Notes: a model not told the origin generated them from the letters alone. A stretch of 64,000 nt of DNA from Methylobacterium planeticum (GCF_008806345.1 NZ_VZZJ01000002.1:1-64000), one strand, 5' to 3'; numbered from the stretch's first letter, positions 1 through 7,079 are shown. Numbers and translations are program-made.

Positions 1-73
1 CTGGGCCATTGCCCAGACTCGCATGCATCACCCGCCTCGTGAATCCTCTGACAGCGTCGCTGCACTAGGGGCG

Positions 74-538
74 CTATCGCTTCGGCATGCGCCTGATCTC
101 GCCGACATTCTCCGGCGACAGGTCGGTGTAGAGCCGTCGACCGTACCGGTCTGACGGCTCCTTACGGGGAGTAGCTTGCCGCTGGATGCCACCCGTCGTG
201 CTTGGGGCGGTGCTGCCTGCCGTCCTTCGGTTGGCGGCAAAATCGTCTCGGAGCGTCCTGTGATGCGGAGGGGTGTCACCACAACCTTCACAGATCGAAA
301 CGAGCCACGACTGCCACAATCCATTGGTCTTTTCTTGTACCGACTCTGCACGCTCGCGATGTGCTGAAGCGAGTTGAACTGTATCGAGATCCTGGGCCTG
401 TTTCGGCACAGGCGCAGTCTTCAATTCATTAAGACGCGTGGTTTCTCGGGGTGTGTCGACCAGCAGATTTCCCTGTGATTGAGCGAGCGCAGGACTGCCA
501 ACACAATTCATGGCCGCTAGAAACAATATCAAGCGCAT
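74..538 (-). CDS. small secreted hypothetical protein
   Basis: This 154-residue protein has no family I recognise. The N-terminus (MRLILFLAAMNCVGSPALA) is a typical cleavable signal peptide with an ALA cleavage site, so it is probably periplasmic or secreted. The rest is polar and rich in Arg, Thr and Ser. One CEGCG cluster near residue 85 could bind a metal or form a disulphide. The ATG at 538 is preceded by a TGGGAG ribosome-binding site at good spacing. It lies alone at the left edge of a lower-GC accessory region, with no operon partner visible. Confidence 0.6.
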   Translation of the reverse strand: MRLILFLAAMNCVGSPALAQSQGNLLVDTPRETTRLNELKTAPVPKQAQDLDTVQLASAHRERAESVQEKTNGLWQSWLVSICEGCGDTPPHHRTLRDDFAANRRTAGSTAPSTTGGIQRQATPRKEPSDRYGRRLYTDLSPENVGEIRRMPKR

Positions 539-808
539 GATTGGCTCCCATTTTTGGAGAAAACCAATTGCTGTCGATCTAGTTCAATGTGCGGAAGGGG
601 ACGATCAAGCTGTTCGGTACGCTCTCGCTGACTGCTTTGGCCTCATCTGTTCATCCATCTTTTGAGATTGTCGGCCCCTCGGGCAGCGCAGAGCATGGCC
701 CGTGCGCCTCGGCGGGGATACCGGGGTGGCAGGCGCCGGCCGCACAATCATTTCTTCGATCGCAGTGCGGCCGGTTGCTCCTTCGTCACGAATGAAGGGA
801 GCACTACC

Positions 809-892
809 TTGGACGCAATCTGGAACCTTCTGCCCCTGGCTGTGCTGTTGATCGCCTTGGTCTTGTTCGGCCTTCTGGCGACCTCGGGCTGA
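809..892 (+). CDS. possible 27-aa single-span membrane peptide
   Basis: A TTG codon at 809 sits seven bases after AAGGGAG. It opens a 27-codon frame whose product is almost entirely one hydrophobic helix (WNLLPLAVLLIALVLFGLLA). Such single-span peptides are common regulators or subunits of membrane complexes. Nothing in the neighbourhood names a partner, and it is not a recognisable KdpF. The TTG start and the short length keep this tentative. Confidence 0.35.
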   Translation: MDAIWNLLPLAVLLIALVLFGLLATSG

Positions 893-1244
893 TGTACACA
901 ATCTACGCCTGCCACGATAAAGCGTCGCAGCTGATCAAAGATACAGAAGTACACCGTCGTTGATTCCGATCCCGCCTATCGGCGATTGAAAGACTGATCG
1001 CGCTCCCGTCTGACTACCCGGCAACTTCTATGCCTCGCGCCCATTGCGATGAGCCCAATGCTGGCGAGGGCAACGAGCGACCCCGGGCATAATTCTGTGC
1101 GAATGATACGGGAAAGCCCGCCGCGGCGAACCGGGCGGGCTGAAGGTTGCGTTACCGTTTGCGTCCGGAGTCGTGCCCAACAGCCTGTCTTCGGTCATGA
1201 TTGAGCGCAACAAAAAGCCCGCGCCGGAGGAGGGCCCGGGCGGG
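893..1244. other. intergenic stretch without a supported gene
   Basis: No reading frame here has convincing coding character. The stretch holds two hairpins with T-runs on the minus strand, annotated separately, which close the minus-strand trio that begins near 2202. About 70 bases lie between the two hairpins. The part nearest 893-1080 shows nothing I can name. Confidence 0.5.
1112..1141 (-). terminator. second rho-independent terminator of the trio
   Basis: An eight-base stem, AGCCCGCC at 1115-1122 pairing with GGCGGGCT at 1134-1141, encloses an 11-base loop. On the minus strand it is followed by TTTCC. It lies 70 bases downstream of a stronger terminator and may act as a back-up, or end a short transcript of its own. 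Confidence 0.5.
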
Positions 1245-1245
1245 C
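1212..1245 (-). terminator. rho-independent terminator after the 44-aa membrane protein
   Basis: The arms gcccgc (1217-1222) and gcgggc (1240-1245), with an inner ccgg/ccgg pair, form a strong stem. On the minus strand it is followed by five T residues. The stem begins directly at the TAG stop of the upstream small gene, so it clearly closes that transcription unit. Confidence 0.8.
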
Positions 1246-1379
1246 TAAGTCGCGGCATCTAGGGAAGAGTGTGAGTTGCACGCTCCATGCCAATCACCTC
1301 CGCCGATCCGCACCACAGCGGCGATCGCAAGACCGATGATGATGCCGGCGAGGAGCGCCATGGCGATGTGGCCGTTCAC
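1245..1379 (-). CDS. 44-aa single-span membrane protein, third gene of a coupled trio
   Basis: This gene starts at a GTG whose last two bases plus A form the TGA stop of the preceding gene (GTGA overlap), a usual sign of translational coupling. Its product has one strong membrane helix (ALLAGIIIGLAIAAVV) after a short N-terminus, then a polar tail with one Cys. The reading frame stops exactly where a rho-independent terminator begins, which supports it as a real final gene. I do not recognise a family. By layout (small membrane protein, coiled coil, small membrane protein) the trio resembles a phage lysis cassette or another phage-derived module, but no motif proves this. Confidence 0.55.
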   Translation of the reverse strand: MNGHIAMALLAGIIIGLAIAAVVRIGGGDWHGACNSHSSLDAAT

Positions 1380-1747
1380 CGCGCTTCCCGCTCATGCGAC
1401 CGATTCTCGACGGCCTGCTCCCGCTCGATCGCGCTGAGCAGTTCCGTCTGCCGCTTCGATTCCTCCCAGAGGATCCGGACGCACTCGGCGATCCGGCCGA
1501 TATCCTCGGCCTTGCGCCGGGCGAGATCCCGCAGCTCGCGCATCAGGTCGACGACCTCGCGTGGCCCCTGCAGGAACGGCATCGGGACGTCGGCGATGGT
1601 GTTGGGGGCCGGCGGCGGCAGCTGCTCGCGGTCGCCGCGCGCCCGGGTCACCATCCAGCCGATCAGCATCGTGGTGCAGCCCCCGACGAACACCTGAAGA
1701 AATGGCTGGGTCGCGATCACGTCCTTCAGAAACGTCAGCCAGTCCAT
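1376..1747 (-). CDS. membrane-anchored coiled-coil protein, second gene of the trio
   Basis: This 123-residue protein has a single membrane span near residues 15-34 (FLQVFVGGCTTMLIGWMV). It is followed by a proline-rich linker and a long charged helix, about residues 65-115, rich in Glu, Arg and Leu, which looks like a coiled coil. The ATG at 1747 overlaps the upstream stop as TGATG, and the downstream gene overlaps this one as GTGA, so all three are probably translated together. The build of a short N-terminal anchor plus a coiled coil is what phage inner-membrane spanins look like. The same shape occurs in many unrelated proteins, and I claim no function. Confidence 0.65.
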   Translation of the reverse strand: MDWLTFLKDVIATQPFLQVFVGGCTTMLIGWMVTRARGDREQLPPPAPNTIADVPMPFLQGPREVVDLMRELRDLARRKAEDIGRIAECVRILWEESKRQTELLSAIEREQAVENRSHEREAR

Positions 1748-2202
1748 CAGCCCGCCGCCCTCTCGAGCCGGTCGCGCGCCTTGCCGATCCGGCTCTTCCT
1801 GGAGACGCCGTCCAGCACGGCGATGTAGACCGAGAGGGCTTCGAACCTGGCGAGGGTGCCGAAGACCGCGATGTTGAGGCTCGGGGCGCTCGGGGCCGCG
1901 AAGGCGTCGAAGACGAGCGCCATCGTGAACGGCGCCATGATCAGGCCGCCCAAGCCGAGATCGGCGGTCGGCGCCGCCCACGCATACCGGACGGGGTCGT
2001 GCCTGGGCTCGTTCGCCTCGATGATGCAGGGCGCCGGGAGGCCGGAAAGCGTTGCCCCGGCGAAGGCGGCCGGGCATGGGGCCTTCTCGCGGATGACGGG
2101 TTCGCCCAATGCAGACCTTGTCACCGAAGGCGTGGGCGGTGGCGGTACATGGACAGCAACACGATCGGTTAAGTTCACCTTAAGTGTAACGGCACAGTGC
2201 AA
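1747..2202 (-). CDS. hypothetical protein with two hydrophobic segments, first gene of the trio
   Basis: The longest frame is 151 codons from a TTG at 2202, but no ribosome-binding site supports that start. The true start may be a GTG or an ATG further in, for example the Met of LIMAPFTM. The C-terminal half has two hydrophobic segments (GLGGLIMAPFTMALVFDAFA and LNIAVFGT...LSVYIAVL) separated by a short loop, followed by a basic tail. That is a holin-like layout, though the N-terminal half is proline-rich and unlike a holin. A CtrA-type box lies at 2169-2183, inside the longest frame. This is another hint that the real start is further downstream. Confidence 0.5.
   Translation of the reverse strand: MHCAVTLKVNLTDRVAVHVPPPPTPSVTRSALGEPVIREKAPCPAAFAGATLSGLPAPCIIEANEPRHDPVRYAWAAPTADLGLGGLIMAPFTMALVFDAFAAPSAPSLNIAVFGTLARFEALSVYIAVLDGVSRKSRIGKARDRLERAAG
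2169..2183. promoter_or_regulatory. CtrA-type box TTAA-N7-TTAA
   Basis: The sequence TTAA, seven bases, TTAA matches the full consensus of the alphaproteobacterial cell-cycle regulator CtrA. It lies 63 bases before the ATG of the plus-strand gene at 2246 and close to the start of the minus-strand trio, so it could act on either. The match is exact, but a single site can occur by chance. Confidence 0.5.
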
Positions 2203-2245
2203 ACCGCACTAATGGCCGATTTCAGTTGCCGGGAACCCTTAAATC

Positions 2246-2533
2246 ATGGCTTTTGCTCAAATCATGAGCAAATTAATGCCGCGCGTGCGCCAGATCGACT
2301 ACAAAGAGTTGGTTAGAATTATGTGGATCGATCAGATCGGTGACGACCCTGTCCTTAGGAGAAATCCGACGACGTGTTGCTTGGACGAAGCTATTCGTCG
2401 AGCCCTCGCCAAATGGACAGATCGGCCATTCGAACAGGTCTGCCTGATCATCCGGGACCGGGGGCTGAAGCCCATCACGACCTACAAGGCAGTTCGAAAG
2501 ATATACGATCGCCCCGACTTTCCGAAGTCCTGA
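2246..2533 (+). CDS. small orphan protein, paralogue of the gene at 2731
   Basis: This protein of up to 95 residues belongs to no family I know. From residue 17 on it aligns with the product of the next gene. Shared blocks are IDY(K/N)E, (I/L)(M/L)W, a central Ala-Ile pair, (I/L)RD, and the C-terminal PAITTY/PITTY, then A-R-IY-R-DFP. The block pattern suggests a compact alpha/beta fold. The start is uncertain: ATGs at 2246, 2264 and 2276 are in frame and none has a clear ribosome-binding site. An exact CtrA-type box lies 63 bases upstream. Two tandem, diverged copies imply duplication within this accessory region. Confidence 0.6.
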   Translation: MAFAQIMSKLMPRVRQIDYKELVRIMWIDQIGDDPVLRRNPTTCCLDEAIRRALAKWTDRPFEQVCLIIRDRGLKPITTYKAVRKIYDRPDFPKS

Positions 2534-2730
2534 CACGTAGAAAGGTCCCGCAGCAGCCCGAGCGTTCAGAGGACAACCTATGCCGTGGCCGATGCGTGCA
2601 TGAGACGCTTTTCAGTTGAGCGATACTCGACGTGACTGCCGGACCGTGCTCAACTTCGAGCAACAAACAAGGGATCGAAACGCCATACCGCGCGGCTGAA
2701 AGCGCGACCATCCTTCGTAAGGAGGGTTCA

Positions 2731-2988
2731 ATGGGCGACATCGACTACAACGAGCCGGTCCAGATCCTATGGCACGACGGGACTGACATCGACCCGGGTG
2801 CTGAGCTGGCGCCACCGGGCCGACCGATTGATTGCACCTTGGCCAAGGCCATTCACATGATCGTCGAGGACTGGCCGAGGACGCACGGGAAGTTCTTCAG
2901 CGTCATGCTTCGCGACGACAAGCCGGCGATCACGACCTACGCTCAGGCTCGAGAGATCTACGAGCGCGACGACTTTCCCGTGCACTGA
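2731..2988 (+). CDS. small orphan protein, paralogue of the gene at 2246
   Basis: This 85-residue protein starts at an ATG preceded by a near-perfect AAGGAGG at 2719-2725, so it is probably well translated. It shares an IDYNE start, an ILW block, an MLRD block and an ITTYAQAREIYERDDFP tail with the neighbouring gene 200 bases upstream. The protein is acidic in its first half (DGTDIDPGAE). It has no signal peptide or membrane segment and is likely cytoplasmic. I do not recognise the family. The conservation is strongest in the last 25 residues, which may be the functional face. Confidence 0.7.
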   Translation: MGDIDYNEPVQILWHDGTDIDPGAELAPPGRPIDCTLAKAIHMIVEDWPRTHGKFFSVMLRDDKPAITTYAQAREIYERDDFPVH

Positions 2989-3210
2989 GAGAAAAGCCTC
3001 GCAGCGATACGATCGCTCGGAGTTCTCGCTGTACGCTAGGCAGAATCGGATCAAATCTTTCGCGCCGCCCTCAGACTCCTTCCTGACGAAGCATTCGATA
3101 TCTGGCGAGCAACTGTCGATCTGGATCACCCCGAGCTTATAGGTGCTCTTGCGCCGGGACCTGCGCGAATCGGCTGGAAGAACGGCATGTTTAGCCACGA
3201 TCGATGTCCG

Positions 3211-3465
3211 TTATGTAGCGGCGGCGTCAAACCGGACGCCGAGTTCATCCAACGACCGCCAGATCACATGGCACGATTGCCGCTCATCGCTTGGATCAAT
3301 CGTGAGCTCGAACCGATCCGGTATGCCGATGACACTACGGACCCGTATCGGTGCGCCGTCAGACGTGACGTTCCTGACGGTGCAATCGAAGGCCGAGGAT
3401 TGGCTCAGAATTATTTGGGCGGTCCTCAGCAACTGCTTACGTGGTAACGAGCGGCGATCGTTCAT
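3211..3465 (-). CDS. PilZ-domain protein
   Basis: This 84-residue protein has the order of motifs typical of a short stand-alone PilZ domain: basic RRSLPRK near the start, a central DCTVRNVTSDGAPI matching the D/NxSxxG signature, then IPDRFELTI and a final W-R-GVRF strand. PilZ domains bind cyclic di-GMP through the RxxxR and D/NxSxxG motifs and act as small receptors. Here the first motif reads RRSLPRK and the second has T-S-D-G, so binding is plausible but not certain. I chose the ATG at 3465 over an upstream TTG because the domain begins there. No partner gene is adjacent. Confidence 0.75.
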   Translation of the reverse strand: MNDRRSLPRKQLLRTAQIILSQSSAFDCTVRNVTSDGAPIRVRSVIGIPDRFELTIDPSDERQSCHVIWRSLDELGVRFDAAAT

Positions 3466-3726
3466 CTTGAGAACCAGTCCAGCTTCTGACGAAAGCAATC
3501 ATCGCCGCCGCCGCTTAATGAGCAATTATCGCGCAGGCATAAATCTTCTGTTGTTCAGGCAGCTCCTTGCGGATCTGCCTCTCAACGCACCCATAGCTCT
3601 GCGCGACGCACGTTGGCTGCTCAAGATCAAATGGGCCGCCTGACCTACCTCGACCTCACCGGTACCGACCCGCATCAGGGCTTCGCGATCGAATTCGACC
3701 TGCCCAGGTTTCGGCTTGCTGCCGTC

Positions 3727-3987
3727 TCAGGCCGCGGCCTGCGCTGCACGGAGAACCGCACAGACCGGCTCGACTGCCTTGGCAAACGTGCCGCTACCCG
3801 GACCCTCCTCCGCGTCGCCGCTCACCAGCCGCAGCGCGGTGCGCTGCTCGACGCCACGCAGGAGTTCTCGCGCCGGCTCCTCCTCAATCCGGAGCAGGGT
3901 TCGGGCGAGATCCATATAGGCGTCTCGCAGGAGACTAAAGGCGACCCGTGCCTCGATGTGATCTGCAATCGGAGTGAGATCAGACAT
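3727..3987 (-). CDS. hypothetical helical protein
   Basis: The product is 86 residues, mostly helical by composition, with no signal peptide or membrane span. The ATG at 3987 is preceded by ATGGAG at about nine bases and opens where the codon use becomes typical of the organism. A longer frame upstream looks non-coding. I do not recognise the family. Similar small helical hypotheticals lie around it, all on the minus strand. Confidence 0.5.
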   Translation of the reverse strand: MSDLTPIADHIEARVAFSLLRDAYMDLARTLLRIEEEPARELLRGVEQRTALRLVSGDAEEGPGSGTFAKAVEPVCAVLRAAQAAA

Positions 3988-4256
3988 TGCATTGAACTCC
4001 ATATTCGCGAGCAACCAGGCTTGAAAAACAATCGGGCGAAACAGCGACTGCGAAGAGATAACAAAAGTTATTGTAGAAATGGCACGTTGACGAGTGACGC
4101 TGGCCATTCTTGCGACACAAGGGCCGCGCTGACCCCTGCTGAGGCGTGCGAGATGGCGGACGATCTGCGCAGCGCGGCGGATCGGGCCGAGGGGAGCAAA
4201 GGACGATGAGCGCTCACAGCTCCACGAAGGCGTTCGCCGCGCCAATCCTGGCGCGA

Positions 4257-4493
4257 TCAGAAATCGGTCTCGCGCTTGCCCGGAATCTCCTCTGCATCCG
4301 CACTGTTGCCGGCCAGTCCCACGTCGGCGTCCTCGGCAGTGACGGCAACCGGCTCGTTCGTTGCGGGCTCTTCGGAGTTCGGCTCGCCCGCCCGCCGCTC
4401 GCTTTCCACAATATGATCACCGGCCTTCTTCGCGAGCTCGGCGTCGTCGGTGCTCTCAGCTTGATCGGCGGTGTTCGTGGTCTTGTCGGGCAT
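4257..4493 (-). CDS. acidic, probably disordered 78-aa protein
   Basis: The product is extremely rich in Ala, Glu, Asp and Thr, with almost no aromatic residues. It should be soluble and largely disordered. It lacks any signal peptide, Cys or membrane segment. A weak AGAAG lies upstream of the chosen ATG at 4493. Such short acidic proteins are often stress or general chromatin-associated proteins, but no motif supports a function here. Confidence 0.5.
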   Translation of the reverse strand: MPDKTTNTADQAESTDDAELAKKAGDHIVESERRAGEPNSEEPATNEPVAVTAEDADVGLAGNSADAEEIPGKRETDF

Positions 4494-4552
4494 GGCGGTC
4501 TTCTGTCGCAGACCAACCTGCAAGTGCTCCTCAAGTTCGGCCGCACCCGCTC

Positions 4553-4771
4553 TCAGACGGCGTCTCGGTCGCCGAGCAATAGCCGACCCGTAGCGATCGC
4601 ATGGATCGTCTGGCCGCTCAGGCCATCAGCACGAGCCTGTTCTTCGAGGCGCCGTAGTCGGCCGATGAGAGCGGGAACAGGCTCACTAGCACCGTCCAGA
4701 GCCGCCCGGGCCAAGCCAGTGATGAGGCGGCCAAATGCGTCGCCGTCCAGCACAGAAGCGAGTTCTCGCAT
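4553..4771 (-). CDS. 72-aa hypothetical helical protein
   Basis: A clear GGAGG eight bases upstream fixes the ATG at 4771. The protein is helical and Ala/Leu/Arg-rich with no membrane segment. A stretch around residues 30-45 (PALIGRLRRLEEQARADG) could form a short amphipathic coil. I do not recognise the family. It sits just before the recombinase remnant, on the opposite strand. Confidence 0.55.
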   Translation of the reverse strand: MRELASVLDGDAFGRLITGLARAALDGASEPVPALIGRLRRLEEQARADGLSGQTIHAIATGRLLLGDRDAV

Positions 4772-4842
4772 GCTAATGGCCTCCGAGTCGGCGAGGACCC
4801 CATCTGTACAGGCCAGCAAGGGGCTCACAATAACCCTTGCGA

Positions 4843-5155
4843 ATTATCAGAATTTTGCGGCGCTGTTCCGGGAGATTCCGGTCAGCATGGCCACACGGCA
4901 CGTGTTCTGGCACTCGGACGGCCGACCCTTCGCTAACGTGACGAGGCGGTTCAGCCTGTACGGGCGGCAGCTCGTAGACCAAGTCGAGAAGGCCGGCGGC
5001 ACGTTTCGGCGCTTCCGCTTCCACGATCTCCGGCACAGATTCGCCGTGGACTACCTGCGCGCCGGTCGCGGCGGAATTATATTCGGTGCAGGTCACCGAG
5101 CTTTATTTGACCTTCCTGGCGGCACAGGAAGCTCAGGCGGCGCGTGACGCGGTCG
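4843..5155 (+). pseudogene. tyrosine recombinase (phage integrase) remnant, frameshifted
   Basis: Only the C-terminal catalytic half survives. The first frame carries VFWHSDG and the box-II signature FHDLRHRFAVDYLRAGR, which supplies the His and Arg of the active site. Near 5080 the homology leaves this frame and resumes in another as VTELYLTFLAAQEAQAAR, which holds the expected catalytic Tyr. The join lacks the usual LGHxS segment, so about 30 bases have been lost, including another catalytic His. The upstream arm-binding and core-binding domains are absent. The enzyme cannot be active. Confidence 0.75.
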
Positions 5156-5254
5156 CACAAATACGGCACAGATGTATCGGTCAACTCCTGCCGCAATCGT
5201 GTAAAACACGGTCAGGATTACGGAATGGGCCGAAGGCGAGAAGGCGGTTTCTCT

Positions 5255-5291
5255 GTTTACAACCGCTGCACTACCGCTGCGCTACACCGGC
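5255..5291 (-). pseudogene. 5' fragment resembling tRNA-Thr(TGT)
   Basis: Read on the minus strand, 37 bases start with GCCGGTG, then TA and a D-arm that folds (GCGC with GTGC around AGCGGTAGT). They continue to the anticodon stem and a TTGTAAAC loop. This is the 5' half of an alphaproteobacterial tRNA-Thr. After the anticodon region the similarity stops: no T-arm or 3' acceptor strand follows. The 3' side faces the recombinase remnant 100 bases away, the usual geometry of an element integrated into a tRNA gene. Confidence 0.45.
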
Positions 5292-5451
5292 CCTCACATG
5301 GCTTGCGGGCAGCCATGGATCGGGCATTCAACCCGGCTCCGCAGGACCGGCGCCGCGGATTGCCGGGGAGTCGTCGGTTGCGTAGCCGGAAAGACATCCT
5401 AAGCTGCAGTGACCGGAGCAAGCGATCCACGCGACGGAAGGCAGCCTGCTC

Positions 5452-5634
5452 ATGAAGCAACGCACGCAACTACTGCTGGGCCTGGCGGCCATCGTCATCG
5501 CGGCGACCGCCATGGTGTGGGTGGTCCTCGTGCCGGATGAGCCGGAGATTGCCCTGAGTGACACCGCCGCGGCGGCCCTGTTCGCGTCGATCGTTCTGCT
5601 CGGGAAGATTCGGCGCGATCATTGGCAGAAGTGA
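5452..5634 (+). CDS. small membrane protein with two hydrophobic segments
   Basis: The 60-residue product has one strong membrane segment (LLLGLAAIVIAATAMVWVVLV) after a short basic N-terminus. A weaker second one (AAAALFASIVLLG) follows and ends in a basic tail. The loop between them is acidic. I do not recognise a family. It lies just outside the tRNA-like fragment, with the next small gene 46 bases downstream on the same strand. Confidence 0.55.
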   Translation: MKQRTQLLLGLAAIVIAATAMVWVVLVPDEPEIALSDTAAAALFASIVLLGKIRRDHWQK

Positions 5635-5680
5635 CATGTCGATGCCGCGCCGGACGCGCGCCAGTTCGAGGGAAGACGAC

Positions 5681-5839
5681 ATGCCGACCGAAGCCGAGGT
5701 TGAGCAGCATCCGGACGCGATCGCCGCCCGAGCCCTGCTGGAAGAACGTCTGAAGCGCCTGACCTCGGCTCAGCGCAGCGCGTTCCACGAAGCTGTTCGT
5801 CGCTGCTACGCTTCGAAGCCCGCCGATCCTGAAACGTGA
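5681..5839 (+). CDS. 52-aa hypothetical protein
   Basis: The ATG at 5681 has GAGGGAAG just upstream, which makes it a better start than an in-frame ATG at 5636. The protein is a short helical unit with an acidic start and a basic C-terminal half (LLEERLKRLTSAQRSAFHEA). It has no signal peptide, and I see no recognisable family. It may be co-transcribed with the small membrane protein upstream. Confidence 0.5.
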   Translation: MPTEAEVEQHPDAIAARALLEERLKRLTSAQRSAFHEAVRRCYASKPADPET

Positions 5840-5961
5840 CGCGGATCACGGACCGAAATCGCCGCGATCACTAGGGGTGCTCTGGCCCGAGCCACCGTGG
5901 CCGACAAGCCGTCGGCGAGCACGGAGGCGGTTCGGCATCCACCTTCGTGGCGAGGCGCGCA

Positions 5962-6522
5962 ATGAGGCAGGTGATGCTTGCCGGGCTAGTCCTGCTCGCG
6001 CTCATGGCGCCAGGAGCCGCTTGGTCCGGCGAAACCGTGACGGGGCGCGCCGTCATCCTCGACGGCAACACCCTGAACCTCCGCGGAAAGGTCATCGGTC
6101 TCCACGGGATCGCGGCGCCGGACCCGAAGCAGGTCTGCCTGGACGCGGCCGGCCAGGCTTACGCCTGCGGGGCGATCGCGGCGCGAGCCCTCGCGGCTCT
6201 CATCGGCGACGCCATCGTGGCGTGCGAGCCGCAGCAGACCGATCGCGACGGGCGTACGACCGCGACCTGCCGCAGCGGCAACGAGGATCTCGGCGCGTGG
6301 ATGGCCGCGCAAGGGTACGCGACCGCGCACCGGGACGTCTCGGGCGCGTATGTGGCGGACGAGAGGCTGGCTTGGGCGAAGCGGCGCGGTCTCTGGAGCG
6401 GCGCCTTCGACGATCCTGCCCGCCGCAGACGTGCGCCCTCTCCCGCCACGAACCAGATCGCCGCCGCCGAACCGGTCCAGCGGCCGCACGCTTCGGCCAC
6501 GGTCGCGTCGCGAAAGCCCTGA
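5962..6522 (+). CDS. secreted SNase-like (thermonuclease family) protein with altered active site
   Basis: After a signal peptide (LVLLALMAPGAAWSG) comes a staphylococcal-nuclease-like barrel: GRAVILDGNTL, LHGIAAP, a conserved YACG, a DGRTTATC strand, and a final WMAAQGYA...GLWSG segment. In the active family the corresponding motifs are DGDT, an Arg in the next strand, and D-x-P-E. Here one metal-binding Asp is Asn, the Arg strand reads VIGLHG, and the Asp before Pro is Ala. One Arg (DGR) remains. Paired Cys residues suggest disulphides in the periplasm. Cleavage activity is doubtful; a binding role is possible. The ATG at 5962 follows a GAGG. Confidence 0.7.
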   Translation: MRQVMLAGLVLLALMAPGAAWSGETVTGRAVILDGNTLNLRGKVIGLHGIAAPDPKQVCLDAAGQAYACGAIAARALAALIGDAIVACEPQQTDRDGRTTATCRSGNEDLGAWMAAQGYATAHRDVSGAYVADERLAWAKRRGLWSGAFDDPARRRRAPSPATNQIAAAEPVQRPHASATVASRKP

Positions 6523-6543
6523 CCCCGGGGAGGCATCCGGGTG

Positions 6544-6590
6544 TCAGGCAGCACCCCGCCCAAGAAATACCCGGGCGCCTGACCCTTTTT
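6544..6590 (+). terminator. possible terminator after the SNase-like gene
   Basis: TCAGGC at 6544-6549 can pair with GCCTGA at 6577-6582, with extra inner pairing of CCCG-type bases. Five T residues follow at 6586-6590. The loop is long, so the hairpin is weaker than the best terminators in the window. Confidence 0.4.
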
Positions 6591-6636
6591 CCACTTCCGG
6601 GGTTGCCCAAAGGGTGGGTCTGCTCAGGAGGCCGGA

Positions 6637-6870
6637 ATGGGGCGTCCCGCGCGCGGCTTTGCGGTCCGGATCGACTTCGGTGGCCAGGAGAGCATCGTGG
6701 AAGCCTGCACGGAGCGGGGTCTCTGCCTCCTGGCGGAAGCCTTCTTCCGGGAACTCTACGCGCGCCCGTGCACGGTGACCTACACCATCGAATGTCAGGA
6801 TGAGGGGGCCGGGCGCCGCATCGCGGCCTATCTCGAGGATGTCTGGCTCGAACTTATCGGCGTGCCGTGA
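6637..6870 (+). CDS. 77-aa hypothetical protein
   Basis: A strong AGGAGG precedes the ATG. The product looks like a compact alpha/beta protein: a first strand (FAVRIDFGG), a helix (CLLAEAFFRELYA), a second strand (CTVTYTIECQ) and a final helix (RIAAYLEDVWLEL). It contains three Cys residues and has no signal peptide. I do not recognise the family. The good ribosome-binding site and codon use argue that it is real. Confidence 0.6.
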   Translation: MGRPARGFAVRIDFGGQESIVEACTERGLCLLAEAFFRELYARPCTVTYTIECQDEGAGRRIAAYLEDVWLELIGVP

Positions 6871-7079
6871 CGCCGCGCGGGCCGGCGAGCGGCAGATCCG
6901 CGTGCAGCGGGCGTGCCGGCTCCTAGAGCGCACCATACACCATCGGCGGCGGCCAGGGTCGCTGCCCCCCAGATTGTGGCGCTGAGGGCGATCCCAATCG
7001 CACGCAGGTCGCCCGGATCTTCTGCCGATATCGCGCCTCCCGCGAAGACGCAGGTGGGCTCTCGCAGAGGCCGCGCCGA

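Noticed and set aside
1028..1258. 76-codon minus-strand frame overlapping both terminators
   Set aside because: Its codon use and protein are unconvincing, and two clear terminator hairpins run through it. I treat it as chance.
3143..3643. 166-codon plus-strand frame opposite the PilZ gene
   Set aside because: The opposite strand encodes a recognisable PilZ domain, and this frame has no motif.
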